Shown: positions 1 through 7,714 of the stretch, one piece after another
Layout of the letters: each line of letters starts with the position of its first letter
Numbering within the stretch: position 1 is the first letter of the stretch
Source: DASQUK01 sp046723645
GTDB taxonomy: Bacteria; Actinomycetota; Acidimicrobiia; Acidimicrobiales; VFJN01
DNA: 38,376 nucleotides
Reading direction: 5' to 3'
Assembly: GCA_046723645.1 (NCBI GenBank)
Contig: JBKOUY010000026.1
Span: 1 to 38,376 of the forward strand
Notes under the pieces: generated by a model
Seen by the model: the letters and a program-made list of their open reading frames with translations, nothing else
The model's database searches: none
Told to the model about the DNA's origin: nothing
Made by a program: the position numbers and the translations under genes

Positions 1-350
1 GGCGCCTCCGGCTCGGCGGCGGGCGCCTCGTGGGCCTGCTCGGCGGGCGCCTCGGCCTGCTGCTCCGCCGGCGCCTCCTCTGCCGCCGGGGCGCCGCCCC
101 CCGCCTCGTCGGCGGGGGCGTCGCCGATGCGCGCCAGCACGGCGCCGACGTCGACGGTCTCGCCCTCGGGCACCAGGATCTCCGACAGCACGCCGGTCAG
201 CGGCGACGGCACCTCGGAGTCGACCTTGTCGGTCGACACCTCGAACAGCGGCTCGTCCTCGGCGACCTGGTCGCCGACCTGCTTGAACCACTTGGTGATC
301 GTGCCCTCGGTGACGGTCTCACCGAGCTGGGGCATCTGGATGTCGGCCAT
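1..350 (-). CDS. 2-oxoacid dehydrogenase E2 (dihydrolipoamide acyltransferase), N-terminal part, truncated by window edge
   Basis: Only the first 116 codons are inside the window. They begin with a typical lipoyl domain (MADIQMPQLGETVTEGTI), with the lipoyl-lysine motif TDKVDSEVPSP near residue 43. An Ala/Pro/Glu-rich flexible linker follows from about residue 80 and runs off the edge. E2 carries acyl groups on the lipoyl arm between the E1 and E3 subunits of pyruvate, 2-oxoglutarate or branched-chain complexes; this fragment cannot say which. The ATG lies 14 bp after the stop of the lipoamide dehydrogenase gene on the same strand, so the two are probably co-transcribed as E3-E2. The linker DNA is repetitive (GGCGCCTC-like units), as is common for these linkers. 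Confidence 0.93.
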   Translation of the reverse strand, partial: MADIQMPQLGETVTEGTITKWFKQVGDQVAEDEPLFEVSTDKVDSEVPSPLTGVLSEILVPEGETVDVGAVLARIGDAPADEAGGGAPAAEEAPAEQQAEAPAEQAHEAPAAEPEA

Positions 351-364
351 CGCGGTCCTCTCGA

Positions 365-1771
365 TCAATGCAAGCGGCGGCCGGTCAGGTCGAGCACCGT
401 GTCGCCGAACGCCTCGGAAAGCGTGGGGTGCGGCTGGATGAACTGGGCGACCTCGTCGATGGTCGCCTCCCAGTTGACCGCCAGGTAGCCCTGGCCCAGC
501 TGCTCGGTCACCCACGGCCCGACCATGTGCACGCCGAGGACCTGGCCCGCCCGCCCGTCGGCGCCCTTGGCGGCGATGACCTTCACGAGCCCCTCCTTCG
601 CGCCGATGATCTTGGCCCGGCTGTTGGCGCTGTAGCGGTGCTTCGAAGCGACCACGTCGAAGCCTGCCTCCTTGGCCGATTCCTCGGAGTGGCCGGCGAA
701 GGCCACCTCGGGCTGGCAGTAGATACCCCACGGGACCCGGCCGTAGTCGATGGGCACCGCCGGCTCGCCGAGGATGTCGGTGATCGCGACGATCGCCTCG
801 GCGAAGCCCACGTGCGCCAGCTGGGGCGTGTCGATGCAGTCGCCGATCGACCAGACGCGCGGTTCGCCGGTGCGGCACAGCTCGTCGACGACGACGAAGC
901 CGCGGTCGTCGATCTGGACGCCGGTGCCGTCGAGGCCGAGGTCCTGGGTGGCGGGCTTGCGACCGACCGAGACCACGACCACGTCGGTCTTGATCGGGTC
1001 GGCGCCCTCGACATGCACGACGGTGCCGCCGTCCGACGGCTCGTGCCCGGTGACCTTCACGCCGGTGCGGACATCGATCCCCCGCTTCTTGAAGGACCGC
1101 TCCACGACCTGGGACGCGTCCTTGTCGACGCCGGGCAGGATCTTCGGCAGGACCTCGAGAACGGTCACCTGGCTGCCCATGTCGGACAGCATCGAGGCGA
1201 ACTCACAGCCGATCGCCCCGCCACCGATGATGACGGCCGTTCCGGGCACCTCGGGGATCGACAGCACCTCGTCGGACGTCATGATGATCTTGCCGTCGAT
1301 GTCGAAGCCGGGAATGGTGCGGACCTCTGAGCCGGCGGCGACGATCACGGCGTCACCGGTGATCTCGGCTTCTCCCGACTCGCCGCCCGAGATCGTGACC
1401 CGCCGGCCCTCATGGAGCCGGCCGTGGCCGTTGTAGATCGTGACGTTCCGGCCCTTGAGCAGCGTCGTGACGCCACTCACCAGCTCGTCGACGACCGCCT
1501 GCTTGCGCTGCATGCTGACCGACCAGTCGACCTGCGGGTCGCCGGTGTTCACGCCGAACGCAGCCGCCTCCTGCACCGTCCGGTAGACGTGCGCCGTCTC
1601 GAGCAGCTCCTTGGCGGGGATGCAGCCGACGTTGAGGCAGGTGCCGCCGATCCAGCGCTTCTCGACCAGGGCCATGTTGAGCCCGGCGCTGGCCCCGTAG
1701 AGCGCCGCGGCGTAGCCGCCGGGACCGCCGCCGATGACGACGACATCGAAATGATCGGCCGTGGGAACCAC
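365..1771 (-). CDS. lpdA: Dihydrolipoamide dehydrogenase (E3)
   Basis: This 468-residue flavoprotein reoxidises dihydrolipoyl groups of 2-oxoacid dehydrogenase complexes with NAD+. Visible are the N-terminal FAD-binding GGGPGGYAAA (about residues 14-23) and the redox-active disulfide motif GGTCLNVGCIPAK (about 42-54). A central NAD-binding GGGAIGCEFAS follows, then the second FAD motif SIGD. The C-terminal active-site HPTLSE supplies the catalytic His of the dimer partner. Length is normal for the family. The start is a GTG with GGAG immediately upstream, so the exact first residue is uncertain. It is followed after 14 bp by the E2 gene, which fits an E3-E2 operon. A possible -10 (TAGAGT, minus strand, 1810-1805) lies upstream. 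Confidence 0.96.
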   Translation of the reverse strand: MVPTADHFDVVVIGGGPGGYAAALYGASAGLNMALVEKRWIGGTCLNVGCIPAKELLETAHVYRTVQEAAAFGVNTGDPQVDWSVSMQRKQAVVDELVSGVTTLLKGRNVTIYNGHGRLHEGRRVTISGGESGEAEITGDAVIVAAGSEVRTIPGFDIDGKIIMTSDEVLSIPEVPGTAVIIGGGAIGCEFASMLSDMGSQVTVLEVLPKILPGVDKDASQVVERSFKKRGIDVRTGVKVTGHEPSDGGTVVHVEGADPIKTDVVVVSVGRKPATQDLGLDGTGVQIDDRGFVVVDELCRTGEPRVWSIGDCIDTPQLAHVGFAEAIVAITDILGEPAVPIDYGRVPWGIYCQPEVAFAGHSEESAKEAGFDVVASKHRYSANSRAKIIGAKEGLVKVIAAKGADGRAGQVLGVHMVGPWVTEQLGQGYLAVNWEATIDEVAQFIQPHPTLSEAFGDTVLDLTGRRLH

Positions 1772-1851
1772 CTCCAGGTGTCGAGTGGTGGGCCGTACGC
1801 CGTGACTCTACCGGCCCGATCCCACCGGTTGACCGGGCCGGTTGGGCCGGC

Positions 1852-1941
1852 TCAGAGCACCAGAGCGAGCTGGATGGCGAACGCCACCAGGATGGCGAGG
1901 CCGCAGATCAAGGCGGCGACGATCAGGCGCCGGGTGCTCAT
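1852..1941 (-). CDS. Possible 29-residue single-span membrane peptide
   Basis: An ATG-started reading frame of 29 codons encodes a basic N-terminus (MSTRRL) followed by an almost uninterrupted hydrophobic stretch (IVAALICGLAILVAFAIQLA), i.e. one membrane segment and nothing else. It lies about 80 bp upstream of lpdA on the same strand, in an otherwise empty 290-bp gap. The upstream sequence has only a weak GGA as ribosome-binding site. I do not recognise a family. The neat positive-inside N-terminus argues against a chance frame, but its length is too short for certainty. Confidence 0.4.
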   Translation of the reverse strand: MSTRRLIVAALICGLAILVAFAIQLALVL

Positions 1942-2060
1942 TCCGGGTCCACGCTAGGCCCGCCGGACTTGCGGCGGACAGGACCCCATGGGGCCCGAAG
2001 TGCCGCACGTTCGGAACGGCCGCCGGGCGACGGCCGCCGCCGGGCTACGGTGCGCGCCGC

Positions 2061-3452
2061 ATGCCCGCGCCCGCCAAACTCACGGACGCCTACGCACGCC
2101 GCCTCGAGGACCGGCTTGCCGAGTTGGGGAGCGGGCACGGGGTCCCGGGGGCCGTGTGTGGCGTGCTGTCGGGCGACCAGACGACGGTCGCCACCTGCGG
2201 CGTGGCGAACACGGCCACGGGCGTCGAGGTCACGCCCGACACCCTGTTCCAGCTCGGATCGGTCAGCAAGCTGTACACCACGACGCTGCTGCTCCAGGCG
2301 CAGGCGGCCGGGCTCGTGTCGCTCGACGAGCCGGTGCGCGCGCAGTTGCAGGAGTTCTCGGTGGCCGACCCGGGCGCCACGATCGAGATCACTCTCCGGC
2401 ACCTCGTCACCCACACCAGCGGCATCGAGGGCGACCACCTCGTCGACACCGGCTGGAACGACGACGCCCTGAAGCGCTACGTGGCCACCCTCGCCGGCCT
2501 CGGCCAGATCCATCCCCCCGAGGAGATGTACAGCTTCTGCAACACCGGCTTCGGGGTGGCCGGCCGCCTGCTCGAGGTGGCGACCGGCGATCACTTCGAC
2601 CGGGTGCTCCGGCGCCGGCTGGCGCGTCCGCTCGGCTGCAACGCGACGCTGACGCTGCCTCAGCACGCACTCCTGCACCGGGTGGCGGCCGGGCACGTGC
2701 AGGTGCCGGGCGGCGCCGCCATGCGGCAGCAGCGCTGGTCGCTCGCCCGCTCCAACGGTCCGATGGGCGGGGTGATGGCGCCCCCCGCCGAGCTGTTGGC
2801 GTTCGCCCGGCTGCACGTCGAGGAAGGCCGGGGTCCCGACGGCAGCGACCTGCTGGCCCCGGCCGCGATCGCCGAGATGCAGGAGGCTCAGGTGGAGTCG
2901 CCCTTCCCGGGTGAGGAGCAGGCCCTGGGCTGGACGGTTCGCCGCTGGGGCCCGGTCACGTGCCTGGGCCAGGACGCCGACACGATCGGCCAGCGGGCCT
3001 TCCTGCGGGTGGTACCGGAGCGCCGGTTCGCGCTGTGCGTCCTGACCAACAGCCCCACGGGTGCGGCGCTGGCCCGCGAAATCATCCCCCGCGTCGCCGC
3101 GGACCTCCTCGACGTCGACGCCTCACCCATCGCCGCCCCCACCCCGGGGCCCCCGCCGCCGGAGCCGGAGCGCCTCAGCGGGCACTACGACCGGCTGCAC
3201 CAGCGGGTGGACGTGACCGTGGACGCCGAGACGGGCGGCCTCGTCGCCACCACCGAGCCCTCGGGGGTGCTCGGTGTGCTCGGCATCGAGCCGATGCGGC
3301 TCGAGCTCCGGCCCCTGGATCCCGGGGCCGGCACGTTCCTGGCGCTCGACTCCCGCACCGGCGTCGACGAGGTGGTCGCATTCACCTGGGCGGACGGGCC
3401 CGATGCCGCCGGCATCTATATCGACGGCCGGCTCCACCGCCGCATCGGCTGA
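2061..3452 (+). CDS. Serine hydrolase, class C beta-lactamase/esterase-like family
   Basis: This 463-residue protein belongs to the beta-lactamase-like serine hydrolases (penicillin-binding-protein fold; esterases, D-aminopeptidases and related enzymes). The nucleophile motif SVSK is at residues 67-70 in the context LFQLGSVSKLYTT. HLVTHTSGI follows near 114-122. The second motif is at 157-161 (YSFCN), where family members usually show Y-x-N; here the position before C-N is Phe, so the general base may differ. A C-terminal beta-rich domain starts near 370. No signal peptide is visible, so it is probably cytoplasmic and not a secreted beta-lactamase. The ATG at 2061 was chosen because it matches the family start and lies 9 nt after a TACGGT -10-like element; longer frames upstream look non-coding. 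The substrate is unknown. Confidence 0.85.
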   Translation: MPAPAKLTDAYARRLEDRLAELGSGHGVPGAVCGVLSGDQTTVATCGVANTATGVEVTPDTLFQLGSVSKLYTTTLLLQAQAAGLVSLDEPVRAQLQEFSVADPGATIEITLRHLVTHTSGIEGDHLVDTGWNDDALKRYVATLAGLGQIHPPEEMYSFCNTGFGVAGRLLEVATGDHFDRVLRRRLARPLGCNATLTLPQHALLHRVAAGHVQVPGGAAMRQQRWSLARSNGPMGGVMAPPAELLAFARLHVEEGRGPDGSDLLAPAAIAEMQEAQVESPFPGEEQALGWTVRRWGPVTCLGQDADTIGQRAFLRVVPERRFALCVLTNSPTGAALAREIIPRVAADLLDVDASPIAAPTPGPPPPEPERLSGHYDRLHQRVDVTVDAETGGLVATTEPSGVLGVLGIEPMRLELRPLDPGAGTFLALDSRTGVDEVVAFTWADGPDAAGIYIDGRLHRRIG

Positions 3453-3461
3453 CCGGCCGAC

Positions 3462-4133
3462 TCACGCACCGGTGAGGATCGACTGCACCTCGTCGATGCT
3501 GTCGGCCGTCACCAGCACGAGCACCTCGTCGCCGGGCAGCAGACGCGTGTCACCGCGGGGGACGACGACCCGGTCGTTCCGCAGCACCGCCACCACCGTC
3601 GAGTCGCGCGGGAAGTCGAGGCCCACCACCTCGCGGTTGGCCGCCGGGCTCTCGCTGGCCAGCGTCACCTCGATGAGGCTGGCCCGGCCGCCCTCGAAGG
3701 ACAGCAGGCGCACCAGCGACCCGACGCTCACCGCCTCCTCCACCAGCGCGGTCAAGAGGTGCGGGGTCGAGACCGCCACGTCGACACCCCAGTTCTCGTT
3801 GAACAGCCATTCGTTCTTGGGGTTGTTGACCCTGGCCACGACCCGTGGGACTGCGAACTCCTGCTTGGCCAGCAGGCTGATGACCAGGTTGTCCTCGTCG
3901 TCCCCGGTGACCGCCGCCACCACGTCGGCGTCGGTCAGGCCGATGCCGCGGAGGCTGTCCACCTCGCAGGCGTCGGCGACGTGCCAGGTCGCCCCGGCCG
4001 GGTAGCCGGTCGACCGCATGCGGGCGACGTGGTCGCCGTCCTGCTCGATGATGTGCACCTCGTGGCCGGCCCGCTGGAGCTCGTCGGCAATGAAGCTGCC
4101 GACCGCGCCACCCCCGGCGATGACGACCTTCAC
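3462..4133 (-). CDS. trkA: TrkA-family potassium uptake regulator, second copy
   Basis: This 223-residue protein consists of a Rossmann RCK-N domain (VKVVIAGGGAVGSFIADEL, with acidic IIEQD after strand 2 for NAD(H) binding) and a C-terminal RCK-C domain from about residue 140. Such proteins form cytoplasmic gating rings on Trk/Ktr-type K+ transporters. The GTG start overlaps the TGA of the preceding trkA gene by 4 nt (GTGA), showing translational coupling. Two adjacent single-unit TrkA proteins replace the tandem TrkA of enterobacteria, as in the mycobacterial ceoB/ceoC pair. No membrane subunit is present in the window. The 3' end converges with the serine hydrolase gene after 9 bp. Confidence 0.92.
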   Translation of the reverse strand: MKVVIAGGGAVGSFIADELQRAGHEVHIIEQDGDHVARMRSTGYPAGATWHVADACEVDSLRGIGLTDADVVAAVTGDDEDNLVISLLAKQEFAVPRVVARVNNPKNEWLFNENWGVDVAVSTPHLLTALVEEAVSVGSLVRLLSFEGGRASLIEVTLASESPAANREVVGLDFPRDSTVVAVLRNDRVVVPRGDTRLLPGDEVLVLVTADSIDEVQSILTGA

Positions 4134-4804
4134 GTGTGGACGCCCCGGCCGGTCGCCGCGCCGCCCAGGTGCTCGTCGACCTCCGACACGTGCCCGATGG
4201 CGACGGCGAGGTACACGAGGTCGCCGTCCTGTGTGACCAGGTCGGGCGTGGCGATCTGCGCGGCACCCATGCGGGACACCGCCACGGCGCGGGCGACGCC
4301 GGGCATCTCGATGTCGCCCAACGGGCGGCCGGCCCAGCTCGCGGAGACCTCCCGCTCGATCAGCATGATGCGAGCGCTGGGGTCTATCCAGTCGCTCTCC
4401 TCGGCCTCGGGGATCAGCCTCCGCACCACCCGGTCGATCGTCCACTGGACCGTGGCGATGGTGGGGATGCCCAGGCGCTCGTAGATGATCGCCCGCCGGG
4501 GGTCGTAGATCCGGGCGACGACCCGCTCGATGCCGAAGGTCTCGCGGGCGACGCGGGCGGTGAGGATGTTGGAGTTGTCGCCGCTGGTCACGGCGGCGAC
4601 GGCGTCGGCGTCGTGGATGCCCGCCTCCTCGAGCCGCTCCCGGTCGAAGCCGACGCCGACCACCTGCTTGCCCGAGAAGCCGCTGTGCAGCCGCCGGAAC
4701 GCCCGGGGGTCCTTGTCGACGATGGCGACCGAGTGGCCCTTCTCCTCGATGATGCGAGCGAGTCCCGAACCGACGCGCCCACAGCCCACGATCACCACGT
4801 GCAT
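4130..4804 (-). CDS. trkA: TrkA-family potassium uptake regulator, first copy
   Basis: This 224-residue protein has an N-terminal NAD-binding RCK domain (MHVVIVGCGRVGSGLA, then the acidic VDKD at the end of strand 2, residues about 28-31) and a TrkA-C domain from about residue 135. It probably acts as the partner of the overlapping downstream trkA in a hetero-octameric gating ring that senses NAD(H) or nucleotides. The ATG is 8 nt after TAGTTT (minus strand, 4818-4813), so the message is probably leaderless. The next gene upstream (bfd) runs the other way. Confidence 0.93.
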   Translation of the reverse strand: MHVVIVGCGRVGSGLARIIEEKGHSVAIVDKDPRAFRRLHSGFSGKQVVGVGFDRERLEEAGIHDADAVAAVTSGDNSNILTARVARETFGIERVVARIYDPRRAIIYERLGIPTIATVQWTIDRVVRRLIPEAEESDWIDPSARIMLIEREVSASWAGRPLGDIEMPGVARAVAVSRMGAAQIATPDLVTQDGDLVYLAVAIGHVSEVDEHLGGAATGRGVHT

Positions 4805-4812
4805 GGCCGGCG

Positions 4813-4818
4813 AAACTA
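4813..4818 (-). promoter_or_regulatory. -10 element of the trkA pair (leaderless)
   Basis: On the minus strand TAGTTT is followed by 8 nt and then the ATG of the first trkA gene, with no Shine-Dalgarno sequence between them. The spacing places the transcription start at or within a base or two of the A of ATG. Confidence 0.5.
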
Positions 4819-4896
4819 CAGCACCGCTCCCGATTCTCCCTCAATGACCTGGTCGCACGCGTGCATTCCGTCCAGCACTTGCGACGCTCCGAAGCT

Positions 4897-4911
4897 GTAA
4901 GGCATCCTTAC
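4897..4911. promoter_or_regulatory. Perfect palindrome upstream of bfd-bfr, candidate metal-regulator operator
   Basis: GTAAGG-CAT-CCTTAC is a perfect 6+3+6 inverted repeat 53 bp before the bfd start, in the divergent trkA/bfd region. Iron-storage genes of actinomycetes are commonly controlled by DtxR/IdeR proteins, whose sites carry AGG/CCT arms. This site has such arms but a shorter spacing than the 19-bp IdeR consensus, so assignment to that regulator is an inference. Confidence 0.4.
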
Positions 4912-4964
4912 CAAACCATGCGTAGGTTCGTTTCCGAGCTGGAGCAGGAGGCCACGACCGCCCG

Positions 4965-5162
4965 ATGATCGTCTGCCACTGCCAGATCGTGTCCGACAAG
5001 ACGATCCGGGCCGAGATCGAGTCCGGCGCCAGCTCCATGGGCGAGCTGGCCCGCCGCTGCGGAGCCGGTTCGTGCTGCGGCGGCTGCCGGCCCACGATCG
5101 GCGCGCTCCTCGCCGTCCACGCACCGTTCCCGGCGACCGAGCGGGCTCAGCCCGCGGCCTAG
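4965..5162 (+). CDS. bfd: Bacterioferritin-associated ferredoxin-like [2Fe-2S] protein
   Basis: This 65-residue protein has the BFD-type iron-sulfur pattern: C4-x-C6 (MIVCHC) and C38-x2-C41 in GAGSCCGGCRP, with an extra Cys at 32 and 37. In characterised systems Bfd docks on bacterioferritin and passes electrons to the heme to release stored iron. Its position 53 bp before the bacterioferritin gene on the same strand supports that role. The C-terminal tail after residue 50 (APFPATERAQPAA) is low complexity. The ATG start fits the family exactly. Confidence 0.92.
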   Translation: MIVCHCQIVSDKTIRAEIESGASSMGELARRCGAGSCCGGCRPTIGALLAVHAPFPATERAQPAA

Positions 5163-5200
5163 CGCCGCCCCACTAGCCTCCCGGGCTGCCGTCGCCATCC

Positions 5201-5205
5201 GGAGG
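5201..5205 (+). promoter_or_regulatory. Ribosome-binding site of bfr
   Basis: GGAGG lies 10 nt before the bfr ATG at 5216 and fixes that start. It is one of the clearer Shine-Dalgarno sequences in a window where many genes lack one. Confidence 0.7.
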
Positions 5206-5215
5206 CAGACACCCA

Positions 5216-5686
5216 ATGCACGCGCCCCCCGAGATCATCGAGCTGCTCAACGACGTGCTCACGGCCGAGCTCACGGCCGTGAACCAGTACTTCGGGCACG
5301 GCAAGATGCAGGCCAACTGGGGCTACCGCCGCCTCGCCGAGCACGCCCGGAACGAGTCGATGGACGAGATGCGCCACGCCGACGAGCTGATCGAGCGCAT
5401 CCTGTACCTCGAGGGCATGCCCAACCTCCAGCGGCTCGGTTCGGTGCGGCTCGGGGAAGACCCGGTCGAGCAGCTTCGGCTCGACCTCGAGCTCGAACGG
5501 GAGGCCGTGGCCCGCTTCAACCAGGGCATCGCTCTGGCCGTCCAGCACGGCGACAACGGCACCCGGCACCTCCTGGAGGAGATGCTCACCTCGGAGGAGG
5601 ACCACGTCGACTGGCTGGAGACGCAGCTGGGGCTGGTCGAGTCGCTGGGCGAACAGCTCTACCTCAGCGAGCAGCTACACGCCTGA
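5216..5686 (+). CDS. bfr: Bacterioferritin
   Basis: This 156-residue four-helix ferritin should form a 24-mer heme-containing iron-storage shell. All ferroxidase-centre ligands are at the expected numbers: E18, E51, H54, E94, E127 and H130. Met52, the axial heme ligand at the subunit dimer interface, is present in DEMRHAD. Length is normal. It follows bfd, and the two likely form one iron storage and release unit, perhaps controlled from the palindrome at 4897-4911. Its last 12 nt overlap the 3' end of the convergent mscL. Confidence 0.97.
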   Translation: MHAPPEIIELLNDVLTAELTAVNQYFGHGKMQANWGYRRLAEHARNESMDEMRHADELIERILYLEGMPNLQRLGSVRLGEDPVEQLRLDLELEREAVARFNQGIALAVQHGDNGTRHLLEEMLTSEEDHVDWLETQLGLVESLGEQLYLSEQLHA

Positions 5687-6070
5687 GCGATTGCGCAAGA
5701 GGTCGCGGATCTCGGTGAGGAGGGCGGCCTCGTCGGACAGCTCGGCCGGCTCGGGCCCCTCGCCGCGCCGCCGCCGCTCGTTGATCACGTTGATGGGCTT
5801 CACGATGAGGAAGAAGACCGCGGCGGCGATCAGCAGGAACTGGATGATCGCGTTGATGACCAGGCCGTACTCGAACGTGCTGCCGTTGATCGTGAAGTCC
5901 AGGTCCCTGTAGTCGTTACCGCCGATCATGCCGATGAGCGGCGTGATCAGCCCCGACACGACGGCGTTGATGACCGCGGTGAACGCGAGGCCGATGACGA
6001 CCGCCACGGCCAGGTCGATCACGTTGCCACGCGTGATGAAATCCCTGAACTCCTTGTAGACGTCGGTCAC
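5675..6070 (-). CDS. mscL: Large-conductance mechanosensitive channel MscL
   Basis: This 131-residue membrane protein has the MscL layout. It starts with an N-terminal amphipathic segment (YKEFRDFITRGNVIDLAVAVVIG) leading into TM1, with the pore-lining glycine and alanine pattern. A short periplasmic loop (GGNDYRDLDFTINGSTFEYG) and TM2 (VINAIIQFLLIAAAVFFLIV) follow, then a charged cytoplasmic helix ending EIRDLLRNR. It protects cells from osmotic downshock by forming a homopentameric pore. The GTG start has GGGAGGT a few bases upstream. It converges on bfr with a 12-nt overlap. Confidence 0.97.
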   Translation of the reverse strand: MTDVYKEFRDFITRGNVIDLAVAVVIGLAFTAVINAVVSGLITPLIGMIGGNDYRDLDFTINGSTFEYGLVINAIIQFLLIAAAVFFLIVKPINVINERRRRGEGPEPAELSDEAALLTEIRDLLRNRSGV

Positions 6071-6151
6071 CGCTCGACCTCCCGAGGGTTGGGTGGCTGC
6101 TACGTCGGCGCCGTACCGTACCCAGCCACCGACGGCCAGGGAGAGGGATCA

Positions 6152-7069
6152 GTGGAGGTCGCGATCACGGGCGCCAGCGGGCTGATCGGGTCGGCGGTCG
6201 CCCGGTCCCTGCGGGACGACGGCCACACGGTGTTGCCCCTGGTCCGCCCCGCATCGACGGGCCAGCGGGCCGGCGCGGACGCCATCCGCTGGGACCCGGC
6301 GGCGGGAATCATCGAGGCCGACGCGCTCGAGGGGATCGACGCCGTCGTGCACCTCGCGGGCGCGGGGATCGGCGACAAGCGCTGGTCGCCGGCGCGCAAG
6401 CGGGAGATCCGGGAAAGCCGGACGCGGGGGACGGATCTCCTCGCCCGCACGCTGGCCGGGCTCTCCCGCCGGCCCTCGGTGCTTGTCTCCGGCTCGGCGG
6501 TCGGCTACTACGGCGACCGGGGCGACGAGGTGCTCACCGAGCAGTCGCCGCCGGGGGCGGACTTCCTGGCCGGGGTCGTGCGGGCATGGGAGGCGGCGGC
6601 GCAGCCGGCGATCGACGCGGGGATCCGCACGGTCTTCCTGCGCAACGGCGTCGTCCTGTCCGGCGACGGCGGCATCCTGCCGCGGCTCGCAACGCCGTTC
6701 CGGTTCTTCGTCGGCGGCCGGCTGGGCTCGGGTCAGCAGTGGCTGAGCTGGGTGTCGATCGACGACGAGGTGCGCGTCATCCGGTTCCTCTTCGACCGCG
6801 CCGACGTCTCCGGACCCGTGAACGTGACCGGCCCGTCCCCGGTCACCAACGCCCAGTTCACCGGCGCGCTGGGCGCCACCCTCCACCGCCCGACCGTGGT
6901 TCCCGTGCCAGCCTTCGGTCCCCGCCTCGTCCTCGGGCGCGAGATGGCCGACGAGCTGCTGTTCGTGAGCCAGCGGGCGATGCCCTCGGCGCTCACCGCC
7001 GCGGGCTACGACTTCGTCCACCACGACGTGGCGACCGCGCTGCGCGCCGCGCTCGGCGAGCGGCCGTGA
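6152..7069 (+). CDS. NAD(P)-binding epimerase-like SDR, TIGR01777 family
   Basis: This 305-residue protein starts VEVAITGASGLIGSAVARSL, an N-terminal Rossmann motif, and shows VHLAGAGI at the second strand. YYGDRGDEVLTEQSPPG, typical of the YfcH/SULA/TIGR01777 group, and a C-terminal DUF1731-like region complete it. The function of the family is not well defined; they are extended SDRs of unknown substrate. The GTG at 6152 was chosen because GAGAGGGA precedes it by a few bases and the glycine motif then sits at the usual distance; an earlier frame start adds residues with no family resemblance. The stop overlaps the start of the next gene by 4 nt (GTGA). Confidence 0.9.
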   Translation: MEVAITGASGLIGSAVARSLRDDGHTVLPLVRPASTGQRAGADAIRWDPAAGIIEADALEGIDAVVHLAGAGIGDKRWSPARKREIRESRTRGTDLLARTLAGLSRRPSVLVSGSAVGYYGDRGDEVLTEQSPPGADFLAGVVRAWEAAAQPAIDAGIRTVFLRNGVVLSGDGGILPRLATPFRFFVGGRLGSGQQWLSWVSIDDEVRVIRFLFDRADVSGPVNVTGPSPVTNAQFTGALGATLHRPTVVPVPAFGPRLVLGREMADELLFVSQRAMPSALTAAGYDFVHHDVATALRAALGERP

Positions 7070-7704
7070 GCCGACCCGACCCCCGGACGGGCGCAGGCCG
7101 GCCCGGCGTGGCGGCGTTCGACTTCGATGGCACGCTCACCCGGCGCGACACGTTGCTGCCGTTCCTTCGCCGCGCGTGCGGCGTCCGGCCGATCGTCCGG
7201 GCTGCGATCGCGGCGCGCGGTGCCCAGGGCCGCGACGCGTTGAAGCTGGCGCTCATCGGCGGGCTGTTCCGGGGCTGGCCCGCGGAGCGCCTCGAGTCCC
7301 TGGGCCGCGCCTACGTGCCCGCGCTGCTCGCCGCCCTGCGGCCCGGCTCCGTCGACCGCCTGGACTGGCACCGCCGGCGGGGCCACCACGTCGTGATCGT
7401 CTCGGCCTCGCTCGGTGCCTACCTCCGACCGCTGGCCGAGCGCCTCGAGCTCGACGGCGTTTTGGCGGTGGAGCTGGTCGCCGACGCCGGTGGCACGCTC
7501 ACCGGCGAGGTCGTGGGCGGGATCAACAACCGCGGGCCGGAGAAGGTCGCCCGGCTGCGGGCCTGGCTCGACGAGCGGTTCGGCCGGGCGACGGAGGTCG
7601 ACTTGTGGGCCTATGGCGACTCGTCGGGAGACGCCGAGCTGCTGGCGATCGCCGACCATCCGACCTGGGTCGGGCGCCGGAGGCCGCGAGCCGGCCCGGA
7701 CTAG
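7066..7704 (+). CDS. HAD-IB family phosphatase (SerB-like)
   Basis: This 212-residue HAD hydrolase has motif I FDFDGTLTRRD near residue 18 (Asp nucleophile DFDGT), motif II VSAS near 109 and motif III/IV GPEKVARL...YGDSSGDAELL near 156-190. That arrangement is of the HAD subfamily IB (phosphoserine-phosphatase-like; TIGR01490 relatives), acting on an unknown phosphomonoester. The GTG start overlaps the TGA of the preceding epimerase gene, so the two are translationally coupled. It ends 10 bp from the convergent SDR gene. Confidence 0.9.
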   Translation: MSRPDPRTGAGRPGVAAFDFDGTLTRRDTLLPFLRRACGVRPIVRAAIAARGAQGRDALKLALIGGLFRGWPAERLESLGRAYVPALLAALRPGSVDRLDWHRRRGHHVVIVSASLGAYLRPLAERLELDGVLAVELVADAGGTLTGEVVGGINNRGPEKVARLRAWLDERFGRATEVDLWAYGDSSGDAELLAIADHPTWVGRRRPRAGPD

Positions 7705-7714
7705 TGGGCCCTGC

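Noticed and set aside
3445..3460. Short hairpin TCGGC-N6-GCCGA between convergent serine hydrolase and trkA genes
   Set aside because: A 5-bp stem in GC-rich DNA is expected by chance and no T-run follows.
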